Of a stretch of 53,176 bases of DNA, positions 8,923 through 17,542 are shown in pieces. The translations under genes were made by a program, and so were the position numbers. The stretch is from Pseudomonadota bacterium (GTDB taxonomy: Bacteria > Pseudomonadota > Alphaproteobacteria > Acetobacterales > Acetobacteraceae): the NCBI GenBank assembly GCA_021805565.1, contig JAJZFA010000049.1:1-53176 (forward strand), read 5' to 3'. A model generated the notes under the pieces. That model was not told the origin of the DNA and did no database searches. It saw nothing but the letters and a program-made list of their open reading frames with translations. Position 1 is the first letter of the stretch, and the number at the start of each line of letters is the position of its first letter.

Positions 8923-9223
8923 TTACCGGCTTTCCCCGCGTGCCGACCTGGATCTTGAGGAAATCTGGCGCTATTTGGCAACACGTTGGTCGGCCGCGCA
9001 GGCTGACCGGTATGCCGATGCACCGATCGACATGATGGAGGTGTTGGCAGCCGATCCCGCGAAAGGCCGCGAGGTGGAGGATATCGGCCCCGGATACCGC
9101 CAGCAGGCGGTGGGGTAGCACTTGATCTTCTACCGGCAGGCCGGCCATTTCATAGAGACCGTCCGTGTCCTGCACCAACGGATGGACGTATCCGCTCACC
9201 GTAGGGATTGCCCTGATCCATGA
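8915..9223 (+). pseudogene. parE: ParE-family toxin with an in-frame amber codon
   Basis: Reading from ATG 8915 gives a typical RelE/ParE-superfamily toxin: DYRLSPRADLDLEEIWRYL, AADPAKGREVEDI and GYRQQAVG. Codon 68 is TAG (9116-9118). The same frame then continues with HLIFYRQAGHFIETVRVLHQR and MDV to a TGA at 9221, giving the family's normal length of about 102. Homologues usually read VGSHLIFY here, so a Ser TCG-to-TAG change would explain the stop. The truncated 67-residue form lacks the C-terminal strands needed for activity. The reading frame is otherwise undamaged, which suggests a recent event, a sequencing error or suppression. Confidence 0.85.
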
Positions 9224-9813
9224 CCTCGCTGAAGCCCGGACCGATAAGACGCTACACCCGCGTCGCTTCCATCCTGCACTGGGTTGTGGCCGCGTTAATC
9301 GCCATAAACGTCGCGCTCGGGCTGACGGCGGAGTTGTTTCCCGAAGACTGGATCCGCCCCGCGATCGACCTGCATAAGTCGATCGGCCTGACCGTCCTCG
9401 GCTTGGCGCTGCTGCGGATTTTGTGGCGGCTTTCGCATCCGGCTCCGCCGCTTCCCGGTACATATCCGCGTCTGGAAAAGATCGCCGCGCATGCGGCGCA
9501 TATCCTGCTCTATGCACTGATCCTGATGCTTCCAGTGTCCGGATGGCTGCACGATTCCGCGTTCAAGGACGCGGCTTCCCACCCGCTGCAACTCTTTTGG
9601 GTTATTCCCTGGTTCCGTATCGGAGCGATCGCGTCGCTGGATCCGGTCGCCAAAGAAGCGATGCATAGCCGGTTCTACGCCGTGCATGTCTGGTCGGCCT
9701 ATGTTCTGTATGGACTAGTCGCGCTGCACATCCTGGGCGCGCTGAAACACCAGTTCATAGACGGCGAGCCGGAATTGCAGCGGATGCGCATCGGGCGGTT
9801 GCCCACTGGTTAG
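9220..9813 (+). CDS. Cytochrome b561, di-heme membrane protein
   Basis: A 197-residue four-helix membrane protein of the bacterial cytochrome b561 family, which passes electrons from ubiquinol in the inner membrane. Candidate heme ligands are His20 (ILHWVV), His52 (DLHKSIG), the His of AAHILLY and the C-terminal His residues in VHVWSAY and LHILGALKH. Its ATG overlaps the last codon of the full parE frame (ATGA), although the two are functionally unrelated. The last 12 codons lie in the first unit of a 38-bp tandem repeat that runs past the stop codon. Confidence 0.85.
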   Translation: MTSLKPGPIRRYTRVASILHWVVAALIAINVALGLTAELFPEDWIRPAIDLHKSIGLTVLGLALLRILWRLSHPAPPLPGTYPRLEKIAAHAAHILLYALILMLPVSGWLHDSAFKDAASHPLQLFWVIPWFRIGAIASLDPVAKEAMHSRFYAVHVWSAYVLYGLVALHILGALKHQFIDGEPELQRMRIGRLPTG

Positions 9814-9869
9814 GGCAGCGGATGCGCATTGGGCGGCTGCCCACTGGTTAGGGCAGCGGATGCGCATTG
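9778..9869 (+). repeat. 38-bp tandem repeat, about 2.4 copies
   Basis: Unit one is 9778-9815, unit two 9816-9853, and the third breaks off at about 9868. Units one and two differ at two positions. Unit one contains the 3' end and stop codon of the cytochrome b561 gene, so the array looks like a duplication of that gene end. The third unit runs straight into an IS630 transposase remnant. Confidence 0.8.
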
Positions 9870-9897
9870 CGCGACCGGAGGCAAACAACTCACGCGC

Positions 9898-10041
9898 TCT
9901 CTACACATCGTCCATAATACGGTTCGCAAAATCCTTGCCCGTAACAACGTCGAACCCCATAAAATGCGTTGCGACCCCGGTCGGCGCGACGAGGAATTCG
10001 AGACGAAAATGGCGGATGTACGCTGCGTTTATCGCGAGGTG
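9898..10041 (+). pseudogene. IS630-family transposase remnant
   Basis: About 48 codons read SLHIVHNTVRKILARNNVEP, HKMRCDPGRRDEEF and ETKMADVRCVYREV. This matches the helix-turn-helix end and start of the catalytic region of IS630-type transposases, which typically read NTVRKIL, then PHKIRYYLERRDPEFE, KM and VY. The catalytic DDE part is not seen and the frame degenerates after 10041. It marks an old insertion. Confidence 0.7.
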
Positions 10042-10244
10042 ACGGTTCCGCGCGCGCCCATGAGTACAAACGTCATGGAACAATCAGCCGGCTCCGGGAG
10101 CAGGCAACTTTCGCAACAGGTCTATTGAAACCCTGGCTTCAATACTGGCCGGTCAGCCTGTGAGCAAATTCAGTTGCTTATGTTCTATGTCGGTATCGGA
10201 ACCGTAAACTCTGGCTGGAAATGCCGTATTTCATCGGCATTTTT

Positions 10245-10628
10245 TCAAACACCGCGACCGAAAACACCTGCATCGATGTGCAAAGCGATGCCTCGATCTC
10301 CGGGTGTTTGCACACAATGCCGGCCAGAACATAAACCGACACGGCGATCCAGATTTGTGGTTTGACGGCGTGTTCGGACGTGCCGGAGACACGCGTAATT
10401 GGCCGATGCTACTTGGTTCATATGAAAAAATTCGACCTGCCAACGGCTCTCGCGCAGCTTGCCGACGGTAAGCGTCGGCAGCCCGGTCTGGTTGGTAAGG
10501 GACGCCAGCGCCTTTCGGGTTTCCAGGTCGCTGAACCGGACGCGGCACAAATGGGCGGGGTAGCCCTGGCTGGACCGGGCACCGTTCAGCGCGATGGTGG
10601 TCAGCGATATCGCCAAACCAGCCACCAT
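10245..10628 (-). CDS. Hypothetical small protein, possibly secreted
   Basis: A 127-residue ORF starting 20 bases after the stop of the LLM oxidoreductase on the same strand. The N-terminus MVAGLAISLTTIALNG could be a short signal peptide. The middle (HLCRVRFSDLETRKALASLT) reads like real protein with a hydrophobic/charged alternation, while the last 50 residues are rich in Arg and Cys and look poor. No family is recognised. It may be a decaying gene. Confidence 0.35.
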   Translation of the reverse strand: MVAGLAISLTTIALNGARSSQGYPAHLCRVRFSDLETRKALASLTNQTGLPTLTVGKLRESRWQVEFFHMNQVASANYACLRHVRTRRQTTNLDRRVGLCSGRHCVQTPGDRGIALHIDAGVFGRGV

Positions 10629-10648
10629 ACGTCGCGTCGACCCGTTGC

Positions 10649-11500
10649 TTATCCCGTTTGACGGATCAGGGTCGCCCAGCGATCCAGGATCGGCAGCACC
10701 TCGTCTTCTTTCGCCGCCGGCAGGCTGGGTGTCACCCGGATAATGCCCAAATCCCGGTAGCGCTTCAGCGTATCCGCATTCTCCCCCGCCCCAAAAATCG
10801 AGACTGGGCAAGACGCCGGGTCGCGGCCGGCTTCCTTCAGCATCGCATGGAATTTCGGCACGGTCTCGAATGCATCGCCATACCCAGCCCGTCCGGCCAG
10901 CGGAATCCAGCCTTCGCCATAGCGCACCGCGCGGCGGGCGCCATGCGGGAACGCGCCGCCGACAATCACCGGAGGGTGCGGCTGCTGGACAGGCTTCGGC
11001 CATGTCATCATCGGGCCGAAATTGACGAATTCGCCGGCGTATTCCGGCTTCGGCTGCGTCCAGATCGCCTTCATCGCCTCCACCCGTTCTCGCACCAGTT
11101 TTGCCCTGGTCGCGAAGTCGGTGCCGTGGTCTTCCATTTCCTCCGCGTTCCAGCCCACGCCGATACCGAACAGGAAACGGCCGCCGGATACCTGATCGAT
11201 CGACGCCACCAGTTTCGCCGTCTGGATCGGATCGCGCTGGTTCACCAGACAGACGCCAGTGCCGATTTTCAGCGTCGTGGTCGCCGCCGCCGCCGCCGTC
11301 AGCGTCACGAACGGGTCCATCACATCGTAATATTGCTTGGGCAGATCGCCCCCGCCGGGCCAGGGCGAGCGCCGCGACAGCGGAATATGCGAATGTTCAG
11401 GGGCCCAGACCGACTCGAATCCGCGGTCCTCCAGCGCCTTCGCCAGCGCGGCGGATGTCATCGAATAGTCGGTGAAAAACATCGAAGCGCCGAAATGCAT
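10649..11500 (-). CDS. LLM-class flavin-dependent oxidoreductase
   Basis: A 283-residue luciferase-like monooxygenase fold protein, close to the group often labelled F420-dependent TIGR03619. Recognisable parts are MHFGASMFFTDYSM, FESVWAPEHSHIP (about 29-41), the flavin-site SGGRFLFGIGVGWN (about 104-117) and VIVGGAFPHGARRAVRYG. Members reduce or oxygenate small molecules with FMN or F420. Start Met at 11500 is chosen because the 32 earlier codons lack coding character. The gene is divergent from efp, with a 164-base gap. The substrate is unknown. Confidence 0.8.
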   Translation of the reverse strand: MHFGASMFFTDYSMTSAALAKALEDRGFESVWAPEHSHIPLSRRSPWPGGGDLPKQYYDVMDPFVTLTAAAAATTTLKIGTGVCLVNQRDPIQTAKLVASIDQVSGGRFLFGIGVGWNAEEMEDHGTDFATRAKLVRERVEAMKAIWTQPKPEYAGEFVNFGPMMTWPKPVQQPHPPVIVGGAFPHGARRAVRYGEGWIPLAGRAGYGDAFETVPKFHAMLKEAGRDPASCPVSIFGAGENADTLKRYRDLGIIRVTPSLPAAKEDEVLPILDRWATLIRQTG

Positions 11501-11664
11501 GGCCCGTCTCCTGTTGCGTTCCAGCCAGTGTGCCACGCAACCGGCCGGATGACCAACGGGCCGGGCGAGGGCGCGCCAAACGATGCCGGCCGACAACCTT
11601 GCCCCCGGCCGTATCAGGGTCTAGAAGCCCGCACCATTTCAAATTCCATCGAACGGACCAACCC

Positions 11665-12231
11665 ATGAAGCAGCAGGCGAACCTGATCCGCGCCGGCCAG
11701 GTGATCGAGCACGAAGGCCGTCGCTGGACGGTGCTGAAACAGCAGATCATCTCGCCCGGCAAGGGCGGCGCCTTTATCCAGGTCGAAATGCGCGACCTGA
11801 AATCGGGCAACAAAACCAATGAGCGCTGGCGCACCGCCGATACGGTGGAGCGCCTGACAACGGAAGAAAAAGAGTACACCTATTCCTACGCCGACGGCAC
11901 CAATCTGGTGTTGATGGACCCGGAAACCTATGAGGAAACTCATGTTCCCGCCGACCTGATGGGCGACGCGGCGCCGTTTTTGCAAGACCAGATGAAATTG
12001 GTGGTCGATCTGGTGGAAGGCGAGCCGGTCATGATCCACCTGCCCAGTTCCGTCGTGCTGGAAGTGGTGGAAGCCGACCCGGTGGTCAAAGGTCAGACCG
12101 CCTCGTCGTCGTATAAACCCGCCAGGCTATCCAACGGCGTGAAAGTGAACGTGCCGCCGTTTATCGAGGCGGGCGAGCGCATCGTGGTCCGCACCGAGGA
12201 CTCCACCTATGTGGAGCGCGCGAAAGGCTGA
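11665..12231 (+). CDS. efp: Translation elongation factor P
   Basis: A 188-residue EF-P of exact family length. Domain I carries the tip loop SPGKGGAF with Lys33, the residue that is lysylated or otherwise modified in many bacteria to rescue ribosomes stalled at polyproline. Domains II and III follow, ending in the conserved GERIVVRTEDSTYVERA. The stop codon TGA overlaps the ATG of the next gene by one base, which implies translational coupling. No modification enzyme lies in the window. Confidence 0.97.
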   Translation: MKQQANLIRAGQVIEHEGRRWTVLKQQIISPGKGGAFIQVEMRDLKSGNKTNERWRTADTVERLTTEEKEYTYSYADGTNLVLMDPETYEETHVPADLMGDAAPFLQDQMKLVVDLVEGEPVMIHLPSSVVLEVVEADPVVKGQTASSSYKPARLSNGVKVNVPPFIEAGERIVVRTEDSTYVERAKG

Positions 12232-13058
12232 TGGCCTTCCGTCTTTCCCCCCATCTGACCGTTATGGCCAACGCCGCACAGAAGGCGGCAAAGCGCCTGT
12301 TACGCGACTTCGCGGAAGTGGAACAGTTGCAGGTCAGCATGAAGGGACCGTCCGACTTCGTGTCCCAGGCCGACATCCGCGCCGAACAGACGTTGAAGGA
12401 AGAACTCACCAAGGCCCGTCCAGGCTATTCGTTCCTGATGGAGGAATCCGGCGCGTCCGGTTCCGATAACTGGACGTGGCGCTGGATCGTCGATCCGCTG
12501 GACGGTACCACCAACTTCCTGCACGGCATGCCGCACTGGGCGATCAGCATCGGGCTGGAGCGCCGCCTGCCCGATGGCGGTTCGGAAATCCACGCCGGGC
12601 TGATCTACGCGCCCGCGGCCGACGAAATGTTCTGGGCCGAAAAAGGCACCGGCGCCTTCATGAACGAACGCCGCCTGCGCGTCTCCGCTCGGCGGGAGCT
12701 CACCGAGGCGGTGTTCGCCACCGGCATTCCGTTCGGCGCGGTGTCGTCGATGCGTCAACGCGCGTTCAGCCGGACACTGCCGATGCTGATGCCGCATGTC
12801 GCGGGTATCCGCCGGTTCGGCGCGGCGGCGCTGGATCTGGCCTGGGTCGCGCATGGCCGGTTCGATGGATACTGGGAACTCGGCATCAAGCCCTGGGACA
12901 TCGCGGCCGGCGAACTGCTGGTGCGCGAGGCAGGCGGATACGCGACCGATGTGGGTTCGGGCGACCCGCTGGCCACCGGCAACATCGTCGCCGGAAATAC
13001 GCATTTGCATGCGAAGTTGCGCGCAACAGTCGCCGAAGGCATGCAGCAGCCGGCCTAG
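12231..13058 (+). CDS. Inositol-monophosphatase family protein (SuhB-like)
   Basis: A 275-residue Mg-dependent sugar-phosphate phosphatase. The metal-binding signatures are complete: MEESGASG (about 68-75), WIVDPLDGTTNFLHG (about 84-98) and GIKPWDIAAGELLVREAGG near residue 220. Enzymes of this family act on myo-inositol-1-phosphate and related substrates, and SuhB also acts in rRNA antitermination. The start overlaps the efp stop (TGATG), a gene order that is common in alphaproteobacteria. Confidence 0.9.
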   Translation: MAFRLSPHLTVMANAAQKAAKRLLRDFAEVEQLQVSMKGPSDFVSQADIRAEQTLKEELTKARPGYSFLMEESGASGSDNWTWRWIVDPLDGTTNFLHGMPHWAISIGLERRLPDGGSEIHAGLIYAPAADEMFWAEKGTGAFMNERRLRVSARRELTEAVFATGIPFGAVSSMRQRAFSRTLPMLMPHVAGIRRFGAAALDLAWVAHGRFDGYWELGIKPWDIAAGELLVREAGGYATDVGSGDPLATGNIVAGNTHLHAKLRATVAEGMQQPA

Positions 13059-13162
13059 CATACCGTGCCATACCGGCAGCCCGGCCGCCGCGATCCGGAC
13101 CGGCGGCGGTCCCGGTGGATAGACTTTTGCCGATCCGGCGCGAAACCGGTGTTGAGTCTCCG

Positions 13163-14341
13163 ATGAAACGAGTGTCGCCGCGGCCATGGATTATTCTCGC
13201 GGCGCTGTCGCTCGCGCGCATGGCGTTCGGGTACCAGTTCCAGACGGTCGCGACGCTCGCCACCGATCTGATGCGGCGATTCGGCCTTAGCTATGCTCAG
13301 CTCGGTAGCCTGATCGGCGCCTATATGCTGATGGGCGTCTTTGTCGCCCTGCCGCTGGGATTGCTGGGCCGCCGCTTTGGCGATCGCTGGGTCATGGGCC
13401 TGGGCCTGGCGCTGATGACCGCCGGCGCTTGTGTCGGCGCGTGGTCGGACGGCCCTTCCGGCATAGCGCTAGGCCGCACGCTGGCGGGGGTCGGCGCCGT
13501 GGCGATGACCGTGCTGCAGGGCAAGATTATCGCCGATTGGTTCGCCGGCCCGCGCTTCATGCTGGGCATCGCCATTTCTGTCTGTGCCTATCCGATCGGC
13601 ATGGGAATGGCTCAGATCGTGTTGCCGCCGGTCTTGGCGCATGCCGGCCTGCACGCCGCTTTTCTGACCGATGCCGCCGCGCCGGCGGTGAGCCTGGTGC
13701 TGTTTCTGTTGGCGTTCCGCGAACCGGCGCATGCCGCGGCGATACCGCGCCGATTCTCGTTTCCCGGCCGCCGGGAATGCCTGTTGCTGACGGTCGCGGG
13801 CGGGGTCTGGATGACTTATACCGCCAGTTTCGGGGCCTATGCATCCTATTTGCCCAGCAGTCTGGCGTTCCGGGGTTATGGACTGGGTATAACCGCTATC
13901 GTCATGACCCTTATTGCCTGGGGCAATGTGCCCGGAACGCTCGCGGGCGGGAATCTGGCCGCCCGGTTTGGCGGATTCCGGATTTTTCTGACCGGAACGC
14001 TGGCGCTGACCATCGGCATGGCCGGGTCCGCACTGACCGGTGTGCCGGTGGCATGGGCTGTCCTGGTCGGGGTTGGCGGGTCGATCCAGCCGGGTGTGAT
14101 CATGGCGGTCGGCACGTTGTCGGTTCGGCCGGACAATCGCGCCGTGGGCATGGGGCTGTTCTACACGATCTATTATGCCGGCGGTGCCGCGGTGCCGGCG
14201 GTGTGCGGCATCGCGGCGGATTACGCGGGCCGCCCGTCAGGTGGGTTGCTGGCGGCGGCGGCGATATCGGCCCTCGCGATTCCGCTGTTCGTGCTGCATC
14301 GCGCACTGACGCCACACGCAAGGATGCTGGTGCGGGCGTAA
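13163..14341 (+). CDS. MFS transporter, CynX/NimT-like
   Basis: A 392-residue, 12-segment major facilitator. Helices follow a regular pattern from about residue 8, and the loop 2-3 region GLLGRRFGDRW (about 65-75) is the family's charged motif A. It starts 104 bases after the SuhB-like gene on the same strand and may be its distal operon partner. An upstream extension of the frame lies wholly inside the previous gene and is not coding; MKRVSPRPW at 13163 is the sensible start. The substrate is not predictable. Confidence 0.85.
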   Translation: MKRVSPRPWIILAALSLARMAFGYQFQTVATLATDLMRRFGLSYAQLGSLIGAYMLMGVFVALPLGLLGRRFGDRWVMGLGLALMTAGACVGAWSDGPSGIALGRTLAGVGAVAMTVLQGKIIADWFAGPRFMLGIAISVCAYPIGMGMAQIVLPPVLAHAGLHAAFLTDAAAPAVSLVLFLLAFREPAHAAAIPRRFSFPGRRECLLLTVAGGVWMTYTASFGAYASYLPSSLAFRGYGLGITAIVMTLIAWGNVPGTLAGGNLAARFGGFRIFLTGTLALTIGMAGSALTGVPVAWAVLVGVGGSIQPGVIMAVGTLSVRPDNRAVGMGLFYTIYYAGGAAVPAVCGIAADYAGRPSGGLLAAAAISALAIPLFVLHRALTPHARMLVRA

Positions 14342-14353
14342 CGGCTTGGCCGG

Positions 14354-14545
14354 TCACCCCGGTTTTTGCCCCGTTTCATGACCAGGCCTGGCCGATCCTA
14401 AAAGAATTGACGCCCCGAGCTGCGTCCGGGTCTGGCCGGGTCCCCCACGAAGTTGCGCCCCGAGCCGCGAGCGGGTCTGGCGGTCATCCGCGGAGTTACG
14501 CCCTGTGTCATGGCCGGGCTTGGCCCGGCCACCCACGACTTTGTT
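14354..14545 (-). repeat. Degenerate tandem repeat with GRAKPGHDT-type coding shadow
   Basis: Three diverged units of about 50-60 bases, at roughly 14354-14410, 14411-14475 and 14476-14545, each contain a variant of CATGGCCGGGCTTGGCCCGG. The minus strand reads MGGRAKPGHDTGR, then related copies, a false protein familiar from repetitive intergenic DNA in alphaproteobacteria. A single related piece (TCATGACCGGGCTTGGC) also occurs near 7998. These are probably palindromic mobile-repeat relics rather than a gene. Confidence 0.6.
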
Positions 14546-14683
14546 GCGTTCGGATCCGAAAAGTACAGCTGGCCGAATCAGCCCCGGCTATGACAGAAGG
14601 CAACCCAGGCCCGATGTTGTCCACCTGACCGGCATCCGTCACCGTTCTTGACATATTTCCTAAATTAGCTTAATATTCCAGGA

Positions 14684-15415
14684 ATGGAAACCTCGCCACC
14701 GCCCCGTTCGGCCATCGACCTCATGCCGACGCTGTATTATCAACTCGTCTATACCCTGATGGACATGTTGCCGCCGCCGCTGGATGACACGCCCGCCGGA
14801 GTGCGCGCCAGAAATCTGACCGCCATCGCCAAAGTCGCATCGTTGGCCCCGGTCAACGCCGATGAGGCCGATATCGCCAGCCACTGCATCGCCTCCCGCG
14901 CGCAGGCCGAGGAAATGCTGCGGCTGGTTCGCAAGAACGACCATGACCCCGAATTGATGGTAAAACTGAACGTACAGTACGCCTCGATGATGCGGCTATG
15001 GATGGCGGTTCACGCTCGGCTGCGGCAGGCGCAGGCGGAGCGCCGCAAGCGCGATGCCGATCCCGTGACGGAGAACGCGGACGCCTGGGCGCGGTATATC
15101 GCCGAACGATCGATGCTGGATGTGGTGCTGGCGCAGCCCGAAGCCGAACCGGTCGCGGCCCCGGTTGCCGCACCGGTCAAGGCTCCGGCCGCCGCGCCGG
15201 CCGCGCGTGCGAACCCAGGGATCGAACAGAACGTATCAGAAAATGCGACAAATTCTCATGGTGTGGCTTTTGAGACGCCGTTGAACGGCCAGTTCCCAAC
15301 CGCCGAGCCCGCTGGATCGAGGGTAGAAAACTTTCGCAGGATATTGCTCGAGACGATGCGTCCGTTCCGGGAAGAGGCTGAAAAGGCACTGGGGCTAGAC
15401 GGAACGAAGGACTAA
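14684..15415 (+). CDS. Hypothetical protein with Ala/Pro-rich linker
   Basis: A 243-residue protein that I do not recognise. Residues 1-125 look helical and soluble (TAIAKVASLAPVNADEADIA, then an Arg/Gln-rich helix around 100-125). Residues 150-180 are an Ala/Pro linker (EPVAAPVAAPVKAP), followed by a C-terminal helix with FRRILLETMRPFREEAEKAL. There is no signal peptide. The gene is isolated, with a convergent TSUP gene 46 bases downstream. The upstream bases 14655-14680 are A/T-rich and could hold its promoter. Confidence 0.75.
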   Translation: METSPPPRSAIDLMPTLYYQLVYTLMDMLPPPLDDTPAGVRARNLTAIAKVASLAPVNADEADIASHCIASRAQAEEMLRLVRKNDHDPELMVKLNVQYASMMRLWMAVHARLRQAQAERRKRDADPVTENADAWARYIAERSMLDVVLAQPEAEPVAAPVAAPVKAPAAAPAARANPGIEQNVSENATNSHGVAFETPLNGQFPTAEPAGSRVENFRRILLETMRPFREEAEKALGLDGTKD

Positions 15416-15461
15416 CCGCGTGCCCGGCGTCCCATGCGCGCACAATGACCGCCGGACAGGC

Positions 15462-16250
15462 CTAAAGCAGCAGTCGCCCGCCGACCCCACACAAAACCAG
15501 GGCCAGAACGGTTCGCAACACGCTGTCGGGAATACGTCCGGATAGATAGCTGCCGACCACGATTCCGGGAATCGACCCGCTGAGCAGCGAGCCCAACAGC
15601 GGCCAGTCCACCGAACCCAGCCACCAGTGCCCCATTCCGGCCAGCAGGGTCAGCGGCACGGCGTGAGCGATATCCGATCCGACGATGACCGAAAGCGGTC
15701 GCCGTGGGTACAACAGCAGCAGCGCGGTAACTCCGATCGCTCCCGCCCCAACCGACGAAAGCGTGACCACGCCTCCGATCGCCGCCCCGGTGACGACTGT
15801 CAGCATGGCGGCCTGTCGCGGTGCGACCCGATCGAGAATCCCAGCGGTAAAGCGAAGAAAATACTGCCGGAAGATCAGCGACAGCGCCGTCAGCAGCAGC
15901 ATCGTTCCCAGCATCGGCGCGATATAGCCCCCGCTTCCGTCGCCTGCCGACCCGCGATGGGAAAGTGCCAGCAACGCCAGGACGGCCGCCGGCACGCTGC
16001 CCGTCGCCAACCGCCGGACGATCCGCCAATCCACCGTATGATTCAGGCCATGAACGAGTGTGCCCACCGACTGGGTTGCCGATGCATACAACAAGTCGGT
16101 TCCGACGGCAGTGGCCGGATGGACACCGAATCCCAACACCAGGATCGGGGTCATCAGCGATCCGCCGCCCACCCCGGTCTGTCCGACCAGCAAGCCAACG
16201 CAAAATCCGGACAGCAAAAGCGCGGGGTTAATGGCGGCAATCCAACTCAT
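15462..16250 (-). CDS. TauE/SafE-type (TSUP) membrane permease
   Basis: A 262-residue membrane protein with about eight hydrophobic segments. The N-terminal signature GQTGVGGGSLMTPILVLGFG (about 23-42) is the TSUP family hallmark and a second related repeat, GGVVTLSSVGAGAIG, lies near 155-170. Family members export sulfite, sulfoacetate or related anions, and the actual substrate here is unknown. No sulfur-metabolism gene is adjacent. Confidence 0.9.
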   Translation of the reverse strand: MSWIAAINPALLLSGFCVGLLVGQTGVGGGSLMTPILVLGFGVHPATAVGTDLLYASATQSVGTLVHGLNHTVDWRIVRRLATGSVPAAVLALLALSHRGSAGDGSGGYIAPMLGTMLLLTALSLIFRQYFLRFTAGILDRVAPRQAAMLTVVTGAAIGGVVTLSSVGAGAIGVTALLLLYPRRPLSVIVGSDIAHAVPLTLLAGMGHWWLGSVDWPLLGSLLSGSIPGIVVGSYLSGRIPDSVLRTVLALVLCGVGGRLLL

Positions 16251-16731
16251 TCAACATCATCCATTCTTACGTGATGGCTCATACCATTCGATGTCCGGGA
16301 CGCGGCCATCGAGCCAATGCGGAGCACGATACCGAAGGCCCCGGTGCATTGCCTTATCAGGCGCCTGAAAGTCCCGCCACTCCCCGTTCGGCGGGAGCGA
16401 ACGTTCATCCGGCCAGCCACGATTCGGGCCAGATTTTTCTGAACGGCAGCAAATATGAGAAATTTCTTTCGCATTCCTCCGCTAACGTCCGTCTTTTGAG
16501 GATGAAATTCCCACCCGCCAGCCTGCCGCACTAGCGAGACAGTCTGGCGCGCGCAAACCGGCGTGTCCGACTGCCCGGGCGCCGATCCGAAGCCATGTCG
16601 GTCTGCCTTTTGCGGCCGCGAACGATTCCCCGTGATGCGGGCGAACCGGCGGGGAACCCGGACGGGCAGTCCATGCGTTTCCCTTGCATCGCCGCCGATT
16701 TCCGCGGCGTGCAATCAAGGAAAATCCGGCC
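16251..16731. other. Intergenic gap of 481 bases
   Basis: An open frame of about 155 codons on the minus strand crosses the gap, but it has no family similarity, is rich in Arg and Gly and has no ribosome-binding site, so I treat it as chance. The last 30 bases contain AAGGAAAA, the ribosome-binding site of the next gene. Confidence 0.5.
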
Positions 16732-17067
16732 ATGAATAAAATATGGGCAGTTACATTCGCGTTGGCACTGGGTTCGGCTCCGCTGTCGGCGTCGCTCGCC
16801 GCGAGCGGGGACGCATCCGTGTCAGGTACGCCATCCGGGTCGATGGGCGGCGCTGGAACGGCGCCTAATGGCAGCGGCGGGGTCGGCATGCGTTCGTCCA
16901 ATACCGGTGTAGCCGCGACCGGCGCATCGCCTGACTTTGGTTCCAAGGGGGGCAGCGCCGGCGGCGGAATGGGCGGCCCGGGCGGCGCGTCTGGCGGCGG
17001 TGCGGCCGGTGGCGCTTCTGGCGCAGGTGGCGCAGGTGGTGGCGGTGCGGGCGGAGGCGGCAAGTAA
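16732..17067 (+). CDS. Secreted glycine-rich low-complexity protein
   Basis: A 111-residue protein with a clean signal peptide (MNKIWAVTFALALGSAPLSA, cleavage probably after SLA near residue 23). The mature part is almost entirely Gly, Ser and Ala, ending in runs such as GGAGGGGAGGGGK. Such proteins are common in acetic-acid-type bacteria and their roles are unproven. A ribosome-binding site (AAGGAAAA) precedes the ATG, and a strong hairpin follows the stop, which supports a real monocistronic gene. Confidence 0.75.
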   Translation: MNKIWAVTFALALGSAPLSASLAASGDASVSGTPSGSMGGAGTAPNGSGGVGMRSSNTGVAATGASPDFGSKGGSAGGGMGGPGGASGGGAAGGASGAGGAGGGGAGGGGK

Positions 17068-17069
17068 GC

Positions 17070-17111
17070 GAACCGGGCCGGGGAGGTTCCGTCTCCGGCC
17101 CGTCTCGGTTC
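17070..17111 (+). terminator. Hairpin after the glycine-rich gene
   Basis: GGGCCGG (17075-17081) pairs with CCGGCCC (17095-17101). An outer GAACCG...CGGTTC pair extends the stem with an internal loop. There is no strong T-tract. It starts two bases after the stop codon, so it probably ends that transcript. Confidence 0.5.
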
Positions 17112-17207
17112 ATCAGGACAGTCCGCGACAGCCCAAACCAGTTGCGGCAAACGGACCGTCTCAATCCATCGCAGGATCCCCGGCGGCACATCTTTGCTCT
17201 CACCGAA

Positions 17208-17410
17208 GAATTTCGACATGGCGGCGCTTGTATACACCATTAGGTGGTGTAATATAAATTTTACCCTCAGGGGTTGTAAAAAGACGGAAGGCTTAAATAA
17301 AGTTATATGAGTTCCGTCGTTCTTTGTTCATGTTAAGGTCGTATTTTGTTCAATCGTTAATCATCGTGATTTTTCATTAACGACTGCACACCGCGTGAGC
17401 ATCGCGCCTC
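17208..17410. other. A/T-rich island
   Basis: This is a stretch of markedly low GC inside a 475-base gap between the glycine-rich gene and tRNA-Val. It includes AATATAAATTTTA, TTAAATAAAGTTATA and ATTTTTCATTAACG. No protein or RNA structure stands out. It may hold promoters or be foreign or bent DNA. Confidence 0.5.
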
Positions 17411-17542
17411 CCCACGATCGGACATCGCTCAGGTTTTCGTGGACTGGGATGCAGCGCTGAAACGTTCATCCCACCCATCGTGGCCGGTTGGCGTGTCACG
17501 CTCATCCGGACGTTCCATTGATCGCAAAGGTTGGGAAAAGGA

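Noticed and set aside
12476-13162. N-terminal extension of the MFS gene
   Set aside because: It overlaps the SuhB-like gene in another frame and the MFS hydrophobic pattern begins only at MKRVSPRPW.
16247-16714. Minus-strand frame of 155 codons between TSUP and the glycine-rich gene
   Set aside because: No ribosome-binding site, no domain, Arg/Gly-rich composition.
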